Part shown: one piece after another, positions 25,410-34,500 of the stretch | Numbering within the stretch: position 1 is the first letter of the stretch | How the letters are laid out: every line of letters starts with the position of its first letter | NCBI RefSeq assembly: GCF_001902145.1 | Contig: NZ_MRST01000027.1 | Span: 664,519-728,518 of the forward strand | DNA from: Pseudomonas fluorescens | GTDB lineage: Bacteria; Pseudomonadota; Gammaproteobacteria; Pseudomonadales; Pseudomonadaceae | Direction: 5' to 3' | DNA: 64,000 bases | Translations under genes and position numbers: made by a program | Notes under the pieces: generated by a model | What the model was told of the DNA's origin: nothing | The model's input: the letters and a program-made list of their open reading frames with translations, nothing else | The model's database searches: none

Positions 25410-26732
25410 TCAGCGCCGCAACGGCATGCCCAGGTCGACCCGCATACCATCGGGCTGGCTGTCGAAGTGCAACGAGCAGGAACAGCGCTGCACGATCGCC
25501 TGGACAATCGCCAGGCCCAGGCCACAGCCTTCGCTGCTGCCATTGCGCCAGAACCGCTGGGTGAGGTATTGCAGGTCTTCGCTGGAGATCTGCTGGCCAT
25601 GGTCACGCACGCGGAACACCACGTTATCCAGGGTAGAAAACACCTGCAGTTCCACGCGGGTATCGGCCGGGGTATGGCGCAAGGCGTTGTCCAGCAGGTT
25701 ACGCAGGGCCGCGACGGCAAGGCCCACGGGCATTGCTACTGGAACAGGGGAAAGATCCGGCGCCAGGATCAGATCAATGCGTGAATTGTCGCCGGCGTTG
25801 GCATCCTGGATCGCCAACCTGGCGACTTCCTCGGCACTGGACTGCAGGCCATCGTCAAACGACAGGCTGCCCTCCACCCGCGCCAGCAACAACAGTTGCT
25901 CCAGGGTGCGATGCAAGCGATCGGCGCCCTCCTCGGCGTGCGCCAGGGACTGGTCGCGGGCCGCGCCCTCGGTCATGCGCGCGACTTGCAGGTGGGTCTT
26001 GATCGCGGTCAACGGGCTGCGCAGTTCATGGGCGGCGTCGCCGGTCAGGCGACGTTCGCGCTCGATGGTCTTGGCGATACGCTGCAGCAGTTGGTTCTGG
26101 GTGTCGAGCAACGGCTTGAGTTCACTGGGCAGCGGGTGAATCTGCAAGGGTTCGAGGGAGTCGGCACTGCGCCGCATCAAGGCATCACGCATACGGTTGA
26201 GCGGCACCAGGCTCTGGCCAATGCCCAGCCACAGCAGGCACAGGCAGCCCAGCAACGCCACGCCGACCGGCACCGAAGCCGCCAGCAGGATCGACAGGTT
26301 GAGGGCCTCGCGCTCCACCTGGCGGTCGGCGGTGGTGATCAGCAGGTCGCCACGGGACAGGGTAAAACTGCGCCAGCCCACGCCGTCGATGATCTGGTCA
26401 CGAAAACCGCTGCGGCGCGACTCCAACCCTTCCTCTGGCGTGGTATGGCTGCGCGCCAGGATCTCGCCACGCAAGGAACTGACCTGGCAAGCCATGCCGC
26501 CCGGCACATTCAGTTGTTCGGTGCGCAAATGCGCGCCCCCGCTGACGCTGGCCAGGCCCGGCATCTGCTCGGTGAGCCCGGCCACCATGCGCGCCGAAGC
26601 CACCAGGCGCTGGTCGAGGGAAAACATCATCTGGTTGCGCAAGTCGTTGAGCATCCAGGCGGCCGCCAGCACCCAGATCAGCACAAAAGCGGCGCCCAGC
26701 TTGAACGTCAGGCGCAGACGCAAGCTCATCAC
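25410..26732 (-). CDS. dsbS: Sensor histidine kinase of the dsb locus (DsbS-like)
   Basis: A 440-aa inner-membrane kinase. Membrane segments at about 8-28 and 158-182 enclose a periplasmic sensor of about 125 residues that contains the Cys in MACQVSSLRG. A HAMP linker, the H-box GDAAHELRSPLTAIKTHLQ (phospho-His near residue 235), an N-box (LRNLLDNALRH), and G boxes follow (FRVRDHGQQIS, SEGCGLGLAIVQAI). The ATG overlaps the stop of the response regulator. The order kinase-regulator divergent from dsbD/tlpA-like/dsbG is that of P. aeruginosa PA2480-PA2476, where the pair has been described as copper-responsive DsbRS; the symbol is given on synteny. Confidence 0.85.
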   Translation of the reverse strand: MMSLRLRLTFKLGAAFVLIWVLAAAWMLNDLRNQMMFSLDQRLVASARMVAGLTEQMPGLASVSGGAHLRTEQLNVPGGMACQVSSLRGEILARSHTTPEEGLESRRSGFRDQIIDGVGWRSFTLSRGDLLITTADRQVEREALNLSILLAASVPVGVALLGCLCLLWLGIGQSLVPLNRMRDALMRRSADSLEPLQIHPLPSELKPLLDTQNQLLQRIAKTIERERRLTGDAAHELRSPLTAIKTHLQVARMTEGAARDQSLAHAEEGADRLHRTLEQLLLLARVEGSLSFDDGLQSSAEEVARLAIQDANAGDNSRIDLILAPDLSPVPVAMPVGLAVAALRNLLDNALRHTPADTRVELQVFSTLDNVVFRVRDHGQQISSEDLQYLTQRFWRNGSSEGCGLGLAIVQAIVQRCSCSLHFDSQPDGMRVDLGMPLRR

Positions 26733-27409
26733 GGCGTGTTTTCTCCCCCATCAGCCGTGCCCAGGCGATAGCCCAGCCCCCTGACGGTTTCGACGATGCC
26801 GTTGCCCAACTTGCGCCGCAGGTGGTGGATATGCACGTTGAGGGCGTTGCTTTCCAGTTCGTCGCTGAAGCCGTAGACGCTGTCCTTGAGCTGTTCGCTG
26901 GACAGTACGCGGCCCTTGTTGTGCAACAGCGCCTGCAACAACGCCTGTTCACGCCGGGACAGGTCCACCGGCTGGCCGCCGAGGAAGGTCTCGCGGCTGC
27001 TGGGGTCGTAGGCCAGGCGGCCATGTTCGATCAGGTTGACGCTGCGCCCCGCCACGCGGCGCAACAGGGTTTGCAGGCGAGCGGCGAGCTCACGCAGGTC
27101 GAAAGGCTTGAGCAGGTAGTCGTCGGCGCCGGCTTGCAGGCCGTCGACGCGGTTGGTCACCGAGTCCCGCGCGGTGAGGATCAGCACCGGAATGTCCAAC
27201 CCCTGGCTGCGCTGTTGTTGCAGCAGCTTGAGGCCGTCTTCGTCGGGCAGGCCGAGGTCGAGCACCATGATGTCGAAGGCCGCGGCCTTGAGCATCGCCC
27301 GCGCAGCCGAGGCCGTGGCCACGCGCTCCACGGTAAAGCCCTGGGCGGTCAGGCCGGCCACGATGCCACTGGCGATCAGTTCGTCGTCTTCACAGACCAG
27401 TACGTGCAT
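26729..27409 (-). CDS. dsbR: OmpR-family response regulator of the dsb locus (DsbR-like)
   Basis: A 226-aa regulator. The receiver domain has the acidic pocket E7-D8-D9, phospho-acceptor D51, T79 and K101; the winged-helix DNA-binding domain spans about 130-220 (SRREQALLQALLHNKGRVLSSEQL, LNVHIHHLRRKLG, VRGLGYRLG). It overlaps the kinase gene by four bases (ATGA). It likely binds the 11-bp-period direct repeat at 27519-27538 in front of dsbD and so controls the divergent thiol-disulfide genes. Named by synteny with P. aeruginosa PA2479. Confidence 0.86.
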   Translation of the reverse strand: MHVLVCEDDELIASGIVAGLTAQGFTVERVATASAARAMLKAAAFDIMVLDLGLPDEDGLKLLQQQRSQGLDIPVLILTARDSVTNRVDGLQAGADDYLLKPFDLRELAARLQTLLRRVAGRSVNLIEHGRLAYDPSSRETFLGGQPVDLSRREQALLQALLHNKGRVLSSEQLKDSVYGFSDELESNALNVHIHHLRRKLGNGIVETVRGLGYRLGTADGGENTP

Positions 27410-27518
27410 GGTTAACCCTTCATGAAAGATGGCGCGATTAGAAAAGCCACGGATTAAGCGCGCATTATGCCGCTAAAGTTCGCAACACCGGATAACACCT
27501 ACGCTCTAGAATAGCTGC

Positions 27519-27538
27519 GGTTAATCATCGGTTAATCA
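27519..27538. promoter_or_regulatory. Direct-repeat operator, probable DsbR box
   Basis: GGTTAATCA occurs twice with an 11-base period (27519 and 27530) between the divergent dsbR and dsbD genes, 47 bases before the dsbD start. Tandem repeats at helical spacing are the usual target of OmpR-type dimers. Confidence 0.65.
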
Positions 27539-27584
27539 ACGCCACACATTGTGTGCCTCACTTGCATCGAACTAAGGCTTGACC

Positions 27585-29312
27585 ATGCGGCATCTGTTTA
27601 CCCTTCTGCTGGTGTTGTTCGCGGGATTTGCCCAGGCAGCGCCGGGCAGCCCCTTCGAAACCAAACCCGACTTCCTCCCGGTGGGCAAAGCCTTCGCCTT
27701 TACCTCCGAACGTCTAGAAAGCGGCGAAACCCAGCTGTTTTGGCAGATTGCCGACGGTTACTACCTGTACCAGCAGCGCATGAAGTTCGACGGCCTGGCC
27801 GAAAAACCCGTGCTGCCCGAGGGTGAAGCCCATAGCGACGAGTTCTTTGGCGAACAGCAAGTGTATCGCCAGGGCCTGGAAGTGAAGATCCCCGCCGGCA
27901 CCACCGGCCAGGTCAAGCTCGGCTGGCAGGGCTGCGCCGATGCGGGCCTGTGCTATCCACCGCAGTCGATCACCGTCGACCTGGGCGGCAACCCGGCCGT
28001 CGCCGCGACCGCGCAAGCCCAGGATCAAAGCCTGGCCAGCGGCCTGCAGCAGCGCAGCCTGGGGTGGAGCCTGCTGGTGTTCTTCGGCCTGGGCCTGCTG
28101 TTGGCGTTTGCGCCCTGCTCGTTGCCGATGCTGCCGATCCTCGCCGGCCTGGTGGTGGGCAGTGGCGCCAGCCCGCGCCGTGGCTTTGCCCTGGCTGGCA
28201 GCTACGTGGTGTGCATGGCGCTGGTGTATGCCGCCCTGGGGGTGATGGCCGCATTGCTCGGCGCCAACCTGGCGGCGTTGCTGCAAACGCCGTGGATCCT
28301 CGGCAGCTTTGCGGCGTTGTTCGTGTTGCTCGCCCTGCCGATGTTCGGCTTCTTTGAACTGCAACTGCCCGCCTTCCTGCGTGACCGCCTCGATAACGTC
28401 AGCCGCCAGCAAAGCGGTGGCAGCCTGGTGGGTGCCGGTGCGCTCGGCGCATTGTCCGGCCTGCTGGTGGGGCCGTGCATGACCGCGCCCCTGGCTGGCG
28501 CCCTGCTGTACATCGCCCAGAGCGGCAATGCGCTGCACGGTGGCCTGATCCTGTTTGCCATGGGCATCGGTATCGGCATTCCGCTGTTGCTGCTGGTCAC
28601 CGTGGGCAATCGCTTCCTGCCCAAGCCAGGCACCTGGATGAACGTGCTCAAGGGCATCTTCGGCTTCCTCTTCCTGGGCACCGCGGTGCTGATGATTCGC
28701 CCGGTAGTCAGCGACAGCCTGTGGATCGGCCTGTGGGGCGCCTTGGCGCTGGTGATGGCCTACTGTGGCTGGACACTGGCCCGTGAGTTCGGCCTGGCGG
28801 CCAAGGTGCTCGGCGCCGGTTCCCTGGTGCTGGGCCTGTGGGGCGCGGTGCTGGTGGTGGGGGCGGCCGGTGGCAGCGATGAGCTGTGGCAACCGTTGAA
28901 GGTCTACAGCGGCTCGCGGGTCGCCGGTGCACCCAGCGCTCACGATGCCTTCACCACGGTAAGCGACCCGACTGTACTGCAAAGCCAACTCGACAGCGCC
29001 AAGGCCCAGGGCCAGTGGGTGTTGCTGGACTACTACGCCGACTGGTGCGTGTCGTGCAAGATCATGGAAAAACAGGTCTTCGGCAAACCCGAAGTGATGG
29101 ACGCGCTCAAAGACGTGCGCCTGTTGCGCCTGGACGTCACCGCCGACAACGCCGCCAGCCGCGAGCTGCTGGGCCGCTACAAAGTACCGGGGCCACCGAG
29201 CTTCGTATGGATCGGCCCGGACGGTGAAGAACGCCGCGCCCAACGCATCACCGGCGAAGTAGATGCCGCCGCCTTCCTGCAACGCTGGACCCAGACGCGG
29301 GACGCTCTCTGA
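27585..29312 (+). CDS. dsbD: Thiol:disulfide interchange protein DsbD
   Basis: A 575-aa inner-membrane reductase carrying electrons from cytoplasmic thioredoxin to periplasmic partners. A signal peptide (MRHLFTLLLVLFAGFAQA) precedes the alpha domain with its Cys pair C117/C123 (CADAGLC), then an eight-helix beta domain with Cys in FAPCSLPMLP and VGPCMTAP, and the gamma thioredoxin domain with C488-V-S-C491 in YYADWCVSCK. All six Cys of the relay are present. ATG 27585 follows AAGG. Its stop overlaps the next start (TGATG), so the three dsb genes form one operon. Confidence 0.95.
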   Translation: MRHLFTLLLVLFAGFAQAAPGSPFETKPDFLPVGKAFAFTSERLESGETQLFWQIADGYYLYQQRMKFDGLAEKPVLPEGEAHSDEFFGEQQVYRQGLEVKIPAGTTGQVKLGWQGCADAGLCYPPQSITVDLGGNPAVAATAQAQDQSLASGLQQRSLGWSLLVFFGLGLLLAFAPCSLPMLPILAGLVVGSGASPRRGFALAGSYVVCMALVYAALGVMAALLGANLAALLQTPWILGSFAALFVLLALPMFGFFELQLPAFLRDRLDNVSRQQSGGSLVGAGALGALSGLLVGPCMTAPLAGALLYIAQSGNALHGGLILFAMGIGIGIPLLLLVTVGNRFLPKPGTWMNVLKGIFGFLFLGTAVLMIRPVVSDSLWIGLWGALALVMAYCGWTLAREFGLAAKVLGAGSLVLGLWGAVLVVGAAGGSDELWQPLKVYSGSRVAGAPSAHDAFTTVSDPTVLQSQLDSAKAQGQWVLLDYYADWCVSCKIMEKQVFGKPEVMDALKDVRLLRLDVTADNAASRELLGRYKVPGPPSFVWIGPDGEERRAQRITGEVDAAAFLQRWTQTRDAL

Positions 29313-30157
29313 TGCTGACCCTCACCATCGGCACCTTCGCAATCGCCCTGAATCACCTGCTGCTGATCAGCGCGCTGATTCTCGCCACCCTGGTGGGCTG
29401 GCGCGTGGCCAAGCGCGGCGGCGAAAACCCGGAGTCGGTGCTGTTCAGCCTGTTCCTGCTGGGCCTGCTCGCCGCCCGGGTCAGTTTTGTGCTGATGTAC
29501 TGGAGTTATTACAGCAACGACTGGGTGGAGATGGTCGACCTGCGTGACGGCGGCTTTCTCGCCTGGCCCGGCATCATCGCGTTGATTCTCGGCGCGCTGG
29601 TCTACGGCTGGCGTCGCCCTGCCCTGCGCAAGCCGCTCAGCGCCGGGGTGATCACCGGCCTGTTGTTCTGGGGCATGACCAGCCTGTCCCTCAGTCTGTA
29701 CGAAAAAGGCACGCGCCTGCCGGATATCACCCTGCGCAATGCCAATGGCGAGGTGGTGCAACTGGCGGATTATCAAGGCGGCCCGTTGGTGATCAACCTC
29801 TGGGCCACCTGGTGCCCGCCGTGCCGACGCGAAATGCCGGTGCTGGAAAACGCCCAGCGCATGCGCCCCGACGTGACCTTCCTGTTCGTCAACCAGGCCG
29901 AAAGCATGCAAAGCGTCAGCACCTACCTGGCCACGCAGGGCCTGAACCTCGACAACGTGCTGTTCGACGCCAGCGGCCGCCTCGGCCAGGCTGTGGGTTC
30001 CATGGCGCTGCCGACCACGTTGTTCTACCAAGCCGATGGGCGCCTGATCAACAGCCACTTGGGCGAACTCTCCGAAGCCAGCCTGGCCCGTGCCATGGAA
30101 CCCTTCGACAACACCACGACAAGGAAACCGACATGCCTCGCCTCCGCCACCTGCTGA
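29312..30157 (+). CDS. Membrane-anchored TlpA/DsbE-like thioredoxin
   Basis: A 281-aa protein with four or five membrane helices in residues 1-130 (prolipoprotein diacylglyceryl-transferase-like spacing, no clear enzyme motif) and a C-terminal periplasmic thioredoxin domain with C168-P-P-C171 in LWATWCPPCRREMPVLEN and the cis-Pro loop MALPTTLFY. It matches the position of PA2477 in P. aeruginosa. It probably receives electrons from DsbD and passes them to DsbG or other targets. The start overlaps the dsbD stop, and the last 25 bases overlap dsbG in another frame. Confidence 0.88.
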   Translation: MLTLTIGTFAIALNHLLLISALILATLVGWRVAKRGGENPESVLFSLFLLGLLAARVSFVLMYWSYYSNDWVEMVDLRDGGFLAWPGIIALILGALVYGWRRPALRKPLSAGVITGLLFWGMTSLSLSLYEKGTRLPDITLRNANGEVVQLADYQGGPLVINLWATWCPPCRREMPVLENAQRMRPDVTFLFVNQAESMQSVSTYLATQGLNLDNVLFDASGRLGQAVGSMALPTTLFYQADGRLINSHLGELSEASLARAMEPFDNTTTRKPTCLASATC

Positions 30158-30894
30158 CCCTGCTGCCTTTGACGCTAGCCGCTACGCTGGCCCAGGCCGA
30201 AGACCTGCCGGCCCCGATCAAACAGATCGAAGCCAAGGGTGCCAAGATCATCGGAAAATTCGATGCGCCCAGCGGTCTCACCGGCTACGCCGCCCAGTAC
30301 CAGAACCGTGGCATGGCCCTGTACCTGACCGCCGACGGCAAGCACGTGATCGCGGGCAACCTGTACGACGCTCAAGGCAATGACCTGAGCACCGCGCCCC
30401 TGGAAAAACTGGTGTACGCACCGATGGCCAAGGAAGTCTGGGCCAAGATGGAAAACAGCAGTTGGATCCAGGACGGCGATAAAAACGCCCCGCGCACCGT
30501 CTACCTGTTCAGCGACCCCAACTGCCCGTACTGCAACATGTTCTGGGAACAGGCCCGCCCGTGGGTGAAGGCCGGCAAGGTGCAGTTGCGCCACATCATG
30601 GTCGGTATCATCCGCGAAGACAGCCCAGGCAAATCCGCCGCCCTGCTCGCGGCCAAAGACCCGCAAAAAGCCCTGCAAGAACACGAAGCCGCCGGCAAAG
30701 GCAGCAAGCTCAAGGCGCTGGAAAAGATCCCGGCCGAGGTCGAGGCCAAGCTCGATGCCAATATGAAGTTGATGGATGAACTGGAGTTGTCGGCGACGCC
30801 GGCGATTTTCTATCTGGATGACAAGGGTGGGCTGCAGCAGCAGCAAGGGGCGCCTTCGCCGGATAAGCTGGTGAAGATTCTCGGGCCAAAATAA
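30133..30894 (+). CDS. dsbG: Thiol:disulfide interchange protein DsbG
   Basis: A 253-aa periplasmic disulfide reductase/isomerase. Signal peptide MPRLRHLLTLLPLTLAATLAQA; an N-terminal dimerisation part (about 25-95) and a thioredoxin-fold domain with C131-P-Y-C134 in FSDPNCPYCNMFW, and the cis-Pro loop ELSATPAIFY near residue 220. CPYC and the length fit DsbG rather than DsbC (CGYC). DsbG typically protects single exposed thiols from over-oxidation; DsbD keeps it reduced. AAGGAAA precedes the ATG inside the previous gene. Confidence 0.92.
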   Translation: MPRLRHLLTLLPLTLAATLAQAEDLPAPIKQIEAKGAKIIGKFDAPSGLTGYAAQYQNRGMALYLTADGKHVIAGNLYDAQGNDLSTAPLEKLVYAPMAKEVWAKMENSSWIQDGDKNAPRTVYLFSDPNCPYCNMFWEQARPWVKAGKVQLRHIMVGIIREDSPGKSAALLAAKDPQKALQEHEAAGKGSKLKALEKIPAEVEAKLDANMKLMDELELSATPAIFYLDDKGGLQQQQGAPSPDKLVKILGPK

Positions 30895-30913
30895 GCGCCG
30901 CCATCGCGGGCGC

Positions 30914-30987
30914 CATCGCAGGCAAGCCAGCTCCCACATTTGAATGTATTCGCAACTCAAAATATGGGAGCTGGCTTGCCTGCGATG
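30914..30987. repeat. Paired inverted REP element (TCGCAGGCAAGCCAGCTCCCA subtype)
   Basis: CATCGCAGGCAAGCCAGCTC and its inverse enclose about 32 bases, immediately before the inverted repeat end at 30988. Confidence 0.85.
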
Positions 30988-31543
30988 AGCATAGGTATCT
31001 ACACAACTTTGTGGGTTGTAACAGCAGACGGTAACCACGATGCGAAGCGAGTCGCTCTTGCTCTTGATCTGCTTTTGATCTTGATCTTAAGCGCCCCGTC
31101 AAACCACGCTGGCCGGAATTCGACAGGGATTTGGGGGGTAAACCGGCAGGGATGCCGGTTTAGCCGCCCCGCGCCATGGATGGCGCGTGGCGGCGGCCCC
31201 CCAAATCACTGGCGGATTACGGGCACACCGAGCCTAGGCGAGGTGCCGAGTGGTGGGGCAAGAGCCTTTTGGTTACTTTTGGCTGGGCCGGCATTCCGGC
31301 TCTTTTCAAAAGTGACCCGCTGTAAAAGCGGAACCAATAGCAGCCATTACCGCAGGAACGGATATGTACGCGGTCTGATCCGAGATCCTGGTCGGCTTTC
31401 AGGCCGCCTTCGCAGGCAAGCCAGCTCCCACATTTGGATCGCGGTGCGTCAGCTCGATCAGCGTCGGCTGCCAGGCCGTCACGGGAGCAAGCTCCCTCGC
31501 CACAGGTCCAGCGTCGCGCCGAAGTTGTGTAGATACCTATGCT
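30988..31543. mobile_element. Inverted-repeat-bounded 556-bp element containing structured repeat copy 2
   Basis: A perfect 22-bp inverted repeat (AGCATAGGTATCTACACAAC plus TT) occupies 30988-31009 and, inverted, 31522-31543. Between them lie the structured repeat and REP-like units, with no transposase or other gene. The layout is that of a non-autonomous MITE-like element or of a large hairpin; no target-site duplication was confirmed. Confidence 0.5.
31030..31356. repeat. Long structured intergenic repeat, copy 2
   Basis: Second copy of the block at 23978-24275. Its 80-base core (31128-31207) differs from copy 1 at one position by eye, while flanks carry insertions (for example GGCTGGGCCGGCATTCCGGC near 31281), so the core is more conserved than its surroundings. 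The rest of the gap to pvdL holds degenerate REP units. Confidence 0.85.
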
Positions 31544-31571
31544 GCGATAGGGCCCTTACAGACAACGAAGA

Positions 31572-34500
31572 TTAAAGCCCCTCCAACTCCGCCATCAAAT
31601 CACTCAACCGATCCACCTTCTCGGCACTGATCTCGTTGCCCACCACCCCCTCGATATACTCGGCCAACTCCGCCACCGTGCTGCACTCGAACATCGCCCG
31701 CAACGGCACATCGCGCTGCAGCGTCTTCTGCACCCGCGAAGCAATCTGCGTGGCCAGCAGCGAGTGCCCGCCCAGTTCGAAGAAATTGTCCTGCACCCCG
31801 ACCCGTTCGACCTTCAGCACCTCGGCCCAGATACCCGCCAACGTGGTTTCCAGTTCAGTGCGCGGCGCCACATAGTCCTGATTGTGCAACTGACCGATCT
31901 CCAGGACCGGCAGGGCCTTGCGGTCGAGTTTGCCGTTGGCATTCAGGGGCAGGCGTTCAAGCCATAGCCAATGCAGCGGCACCATGTATTCAGGCAGTTC
32001 GGCACGCAGGCGTTGCTTGATGCGCTCCAGCTGTTCGCTCGGGTCGAGCGTGGCATCGGCCGCCACCAGGTAGCCGACCAGATGCTTGCCGTTGATGCCC
32101 TCTTGCACACCCACCGCCGCGTCACGCACATGTGGTTGTTCATGCAGGCGCGCTTCGATTTCACCCAGTTCGATGCGGTAGCCGCGAATTTTCACCTGGT
32201 GGTCGATACGCCCGACATACTCCAGCACGCCATCGCTGCGACGCCGTGCCAGGTCGCCGGTACGGTAGAGCCGCTCACCAGGCGCGCCAAAGGGGTTGGG
32301 TACAAACACTTGGGCGGTGCGCAGCGGATCGCTGACATAGCCACGACCGACACCGGTGCCGGCGACGCACAACTCGCCCACCGCCCCTTGAGCCACCAGC
32401 TCTAAAGCGCCATCCAGCAGGTACAAGCGGTTGTTGTCGGTCGGCGTACCAATCGGCAGGTAAGTACCACGGGTCGAGGCCAGATCGACGCGGAAGAACG
32501 CCACATCATCTGAGCATTCCGCCGGGCCGTAGGCATTCACCAGACCAATCTGCGGGTAACGCAGCAGCCACTGATGGGCCAGCTCAGGTGGCATGGCCTC
32601 CCCGGTCGGCAGCATCCAGCGCAGGCCCTCGAGGCTGATACGCTCCTGGGCCAGCATGCCCTGGATCAGCGGCGGCACACTCTCCAGCACGGTGATGCCC
32701 TGTGCTTGAACGTGGGCGAGCAACCCTTGCGGATCATGGGCGATAGTATTGGGCACAATGTCCACCCGTGCGCCAAACAGCGGCGCGGCGAGGAACTGCC
32801 ACACAGAAATATCGAAGCTTTGCGACGCGGTCTGGGCAATCACATCGGCATCGCTCAGGTCCAGGTACGGCACTTTGCTCAACTGGTTATTGAGCATGCC
32901 ACGCTGTTCGACCATCACGCCCTTGGGCAAGCCGGTGGAACCCGATGTGTAGATCACGTAGGCAAGATTGTCCGGGCCGCTGTAGATACCTGGGTTTTCG
33001 CCACGGGCGGGCACTTCCTCCCACACCAGCAGTTGGCAATCAACCCCTTGCAGCAATTCGATGGCCTGCTCGCGGCACGCCTCGGTACACACCAGCAGCG
33101 GCGTGCGGCTCAGGTCGATGATGCGGCTCAGGCGCGGGCCGGGCAGCCCTGGGTCCAGCGGCAGGTAACCGGCACCGGCCTTGAAGCTGCCGATGATCAT
33201 GCCGAGCAAGTCCAACCCACGTTCAGCCAGCAACGCCACCGGCTGGTCCAGGCTCACACCGGCCGCAATCAACGCGTGGCCCAGGCCGTTACTGCGACGG
33301 TTCAATTCGTCGTAGCTCCATTGCTGGTCCAGGCAACTGGCGGCGATGCGCTGCGGATGCCCTGCCACCTGGGCCTCGAACAGCTCGATGTAGCTCGTCT
33401 CCAGCGGATAGGCTTGCTCACTCTGATTACAGCCCGCCACCAGGAACTCGCGCTCCTGCTCGCCAATCAGCGGCAGCTCGGCCATGTCACCGTGGAAGCC
33501 CTGCACCAGCGCCAGCAACAGGCGCTTGAACTCAGCGAGCATGCCTTGCACGGTGCTTTCGTCGAAATAACGCTGGTCGTAGGACAGGTGCAAGCCGAGG
33601 TCATCGCCGGGATAGCACACGGCCGTCAGCGGGAAGTTGGTGTGGGTACGCCCGGAATCCGAGGTGGCGTTCAGGCTTTGCGCACGGTCCAGCACCGAGA
33701 CTTCCACCGGCGCGTTCTCAAACACGAACAGGCTGTCGAACAGCGGCTGGCCCTTGGGCAATTCGCTGTGCTCCTGGATGGTCACCAACGGCAGGTATTC
33801 GTACTCGCGCAGTTGCATATTGCTGTCGAGCAAGGCGCTCAACCACTGGCGCACGCTGCACGTCTGGCCGTCATCGGGCAGTTTCACCCGCAGCGCGATA
33901 CTGTTGATAAACAGCCCCACGGTGCGTTGCATCTCGGGCATGTCCACCGGGCGCCCGGCCACGGTGACGCCGAACAGCACGTCGCGATCGCCACTCAAAC
34001 GCCGCAGCACCAGGGCCCACGCCGCCTGGGCGAAGGTGTTGACGGTGAGCTGATGCGCCTGGGCCAGTTCGCGCAGCTGCGCACCGTCGCGGGCATCCAG
34101 ACGGGTGTAGCAGTCGCCCACCACCATGCCGCCGCTGCCACCGGCGTGTTCGCGCAGGAACGGGCGGTCGCTGGGGATCGGCGTGGCGCGCTCGAAGCCT
34201 TGCAAGTTTTGCTGCCACCACTGGCGCGCCTCGTTGAGGTCCTGGCGCTGCAGCCAGGCAATGTAGTCGCGATAGCGCGGTGGCGTCGCCAATTGCGCAT
34301 CGCGGCCTTCGCCCAGGGCTGTGTAGATATCGAAGAAGTCATTCATCAGCAGCGAACGGCACCAGGCATCGATCAGGATGTGGTGGTTGCTCATCATGAA
34401 CCAGTAGCGCGCCTCGCCCACGCGAATCAGGCGCAAGTGGAAAGGCGCCTGGTTGAGCAGGTCAAAACCGGCTTCGCGCTCGGCCTTGAGCAACGCTTGC

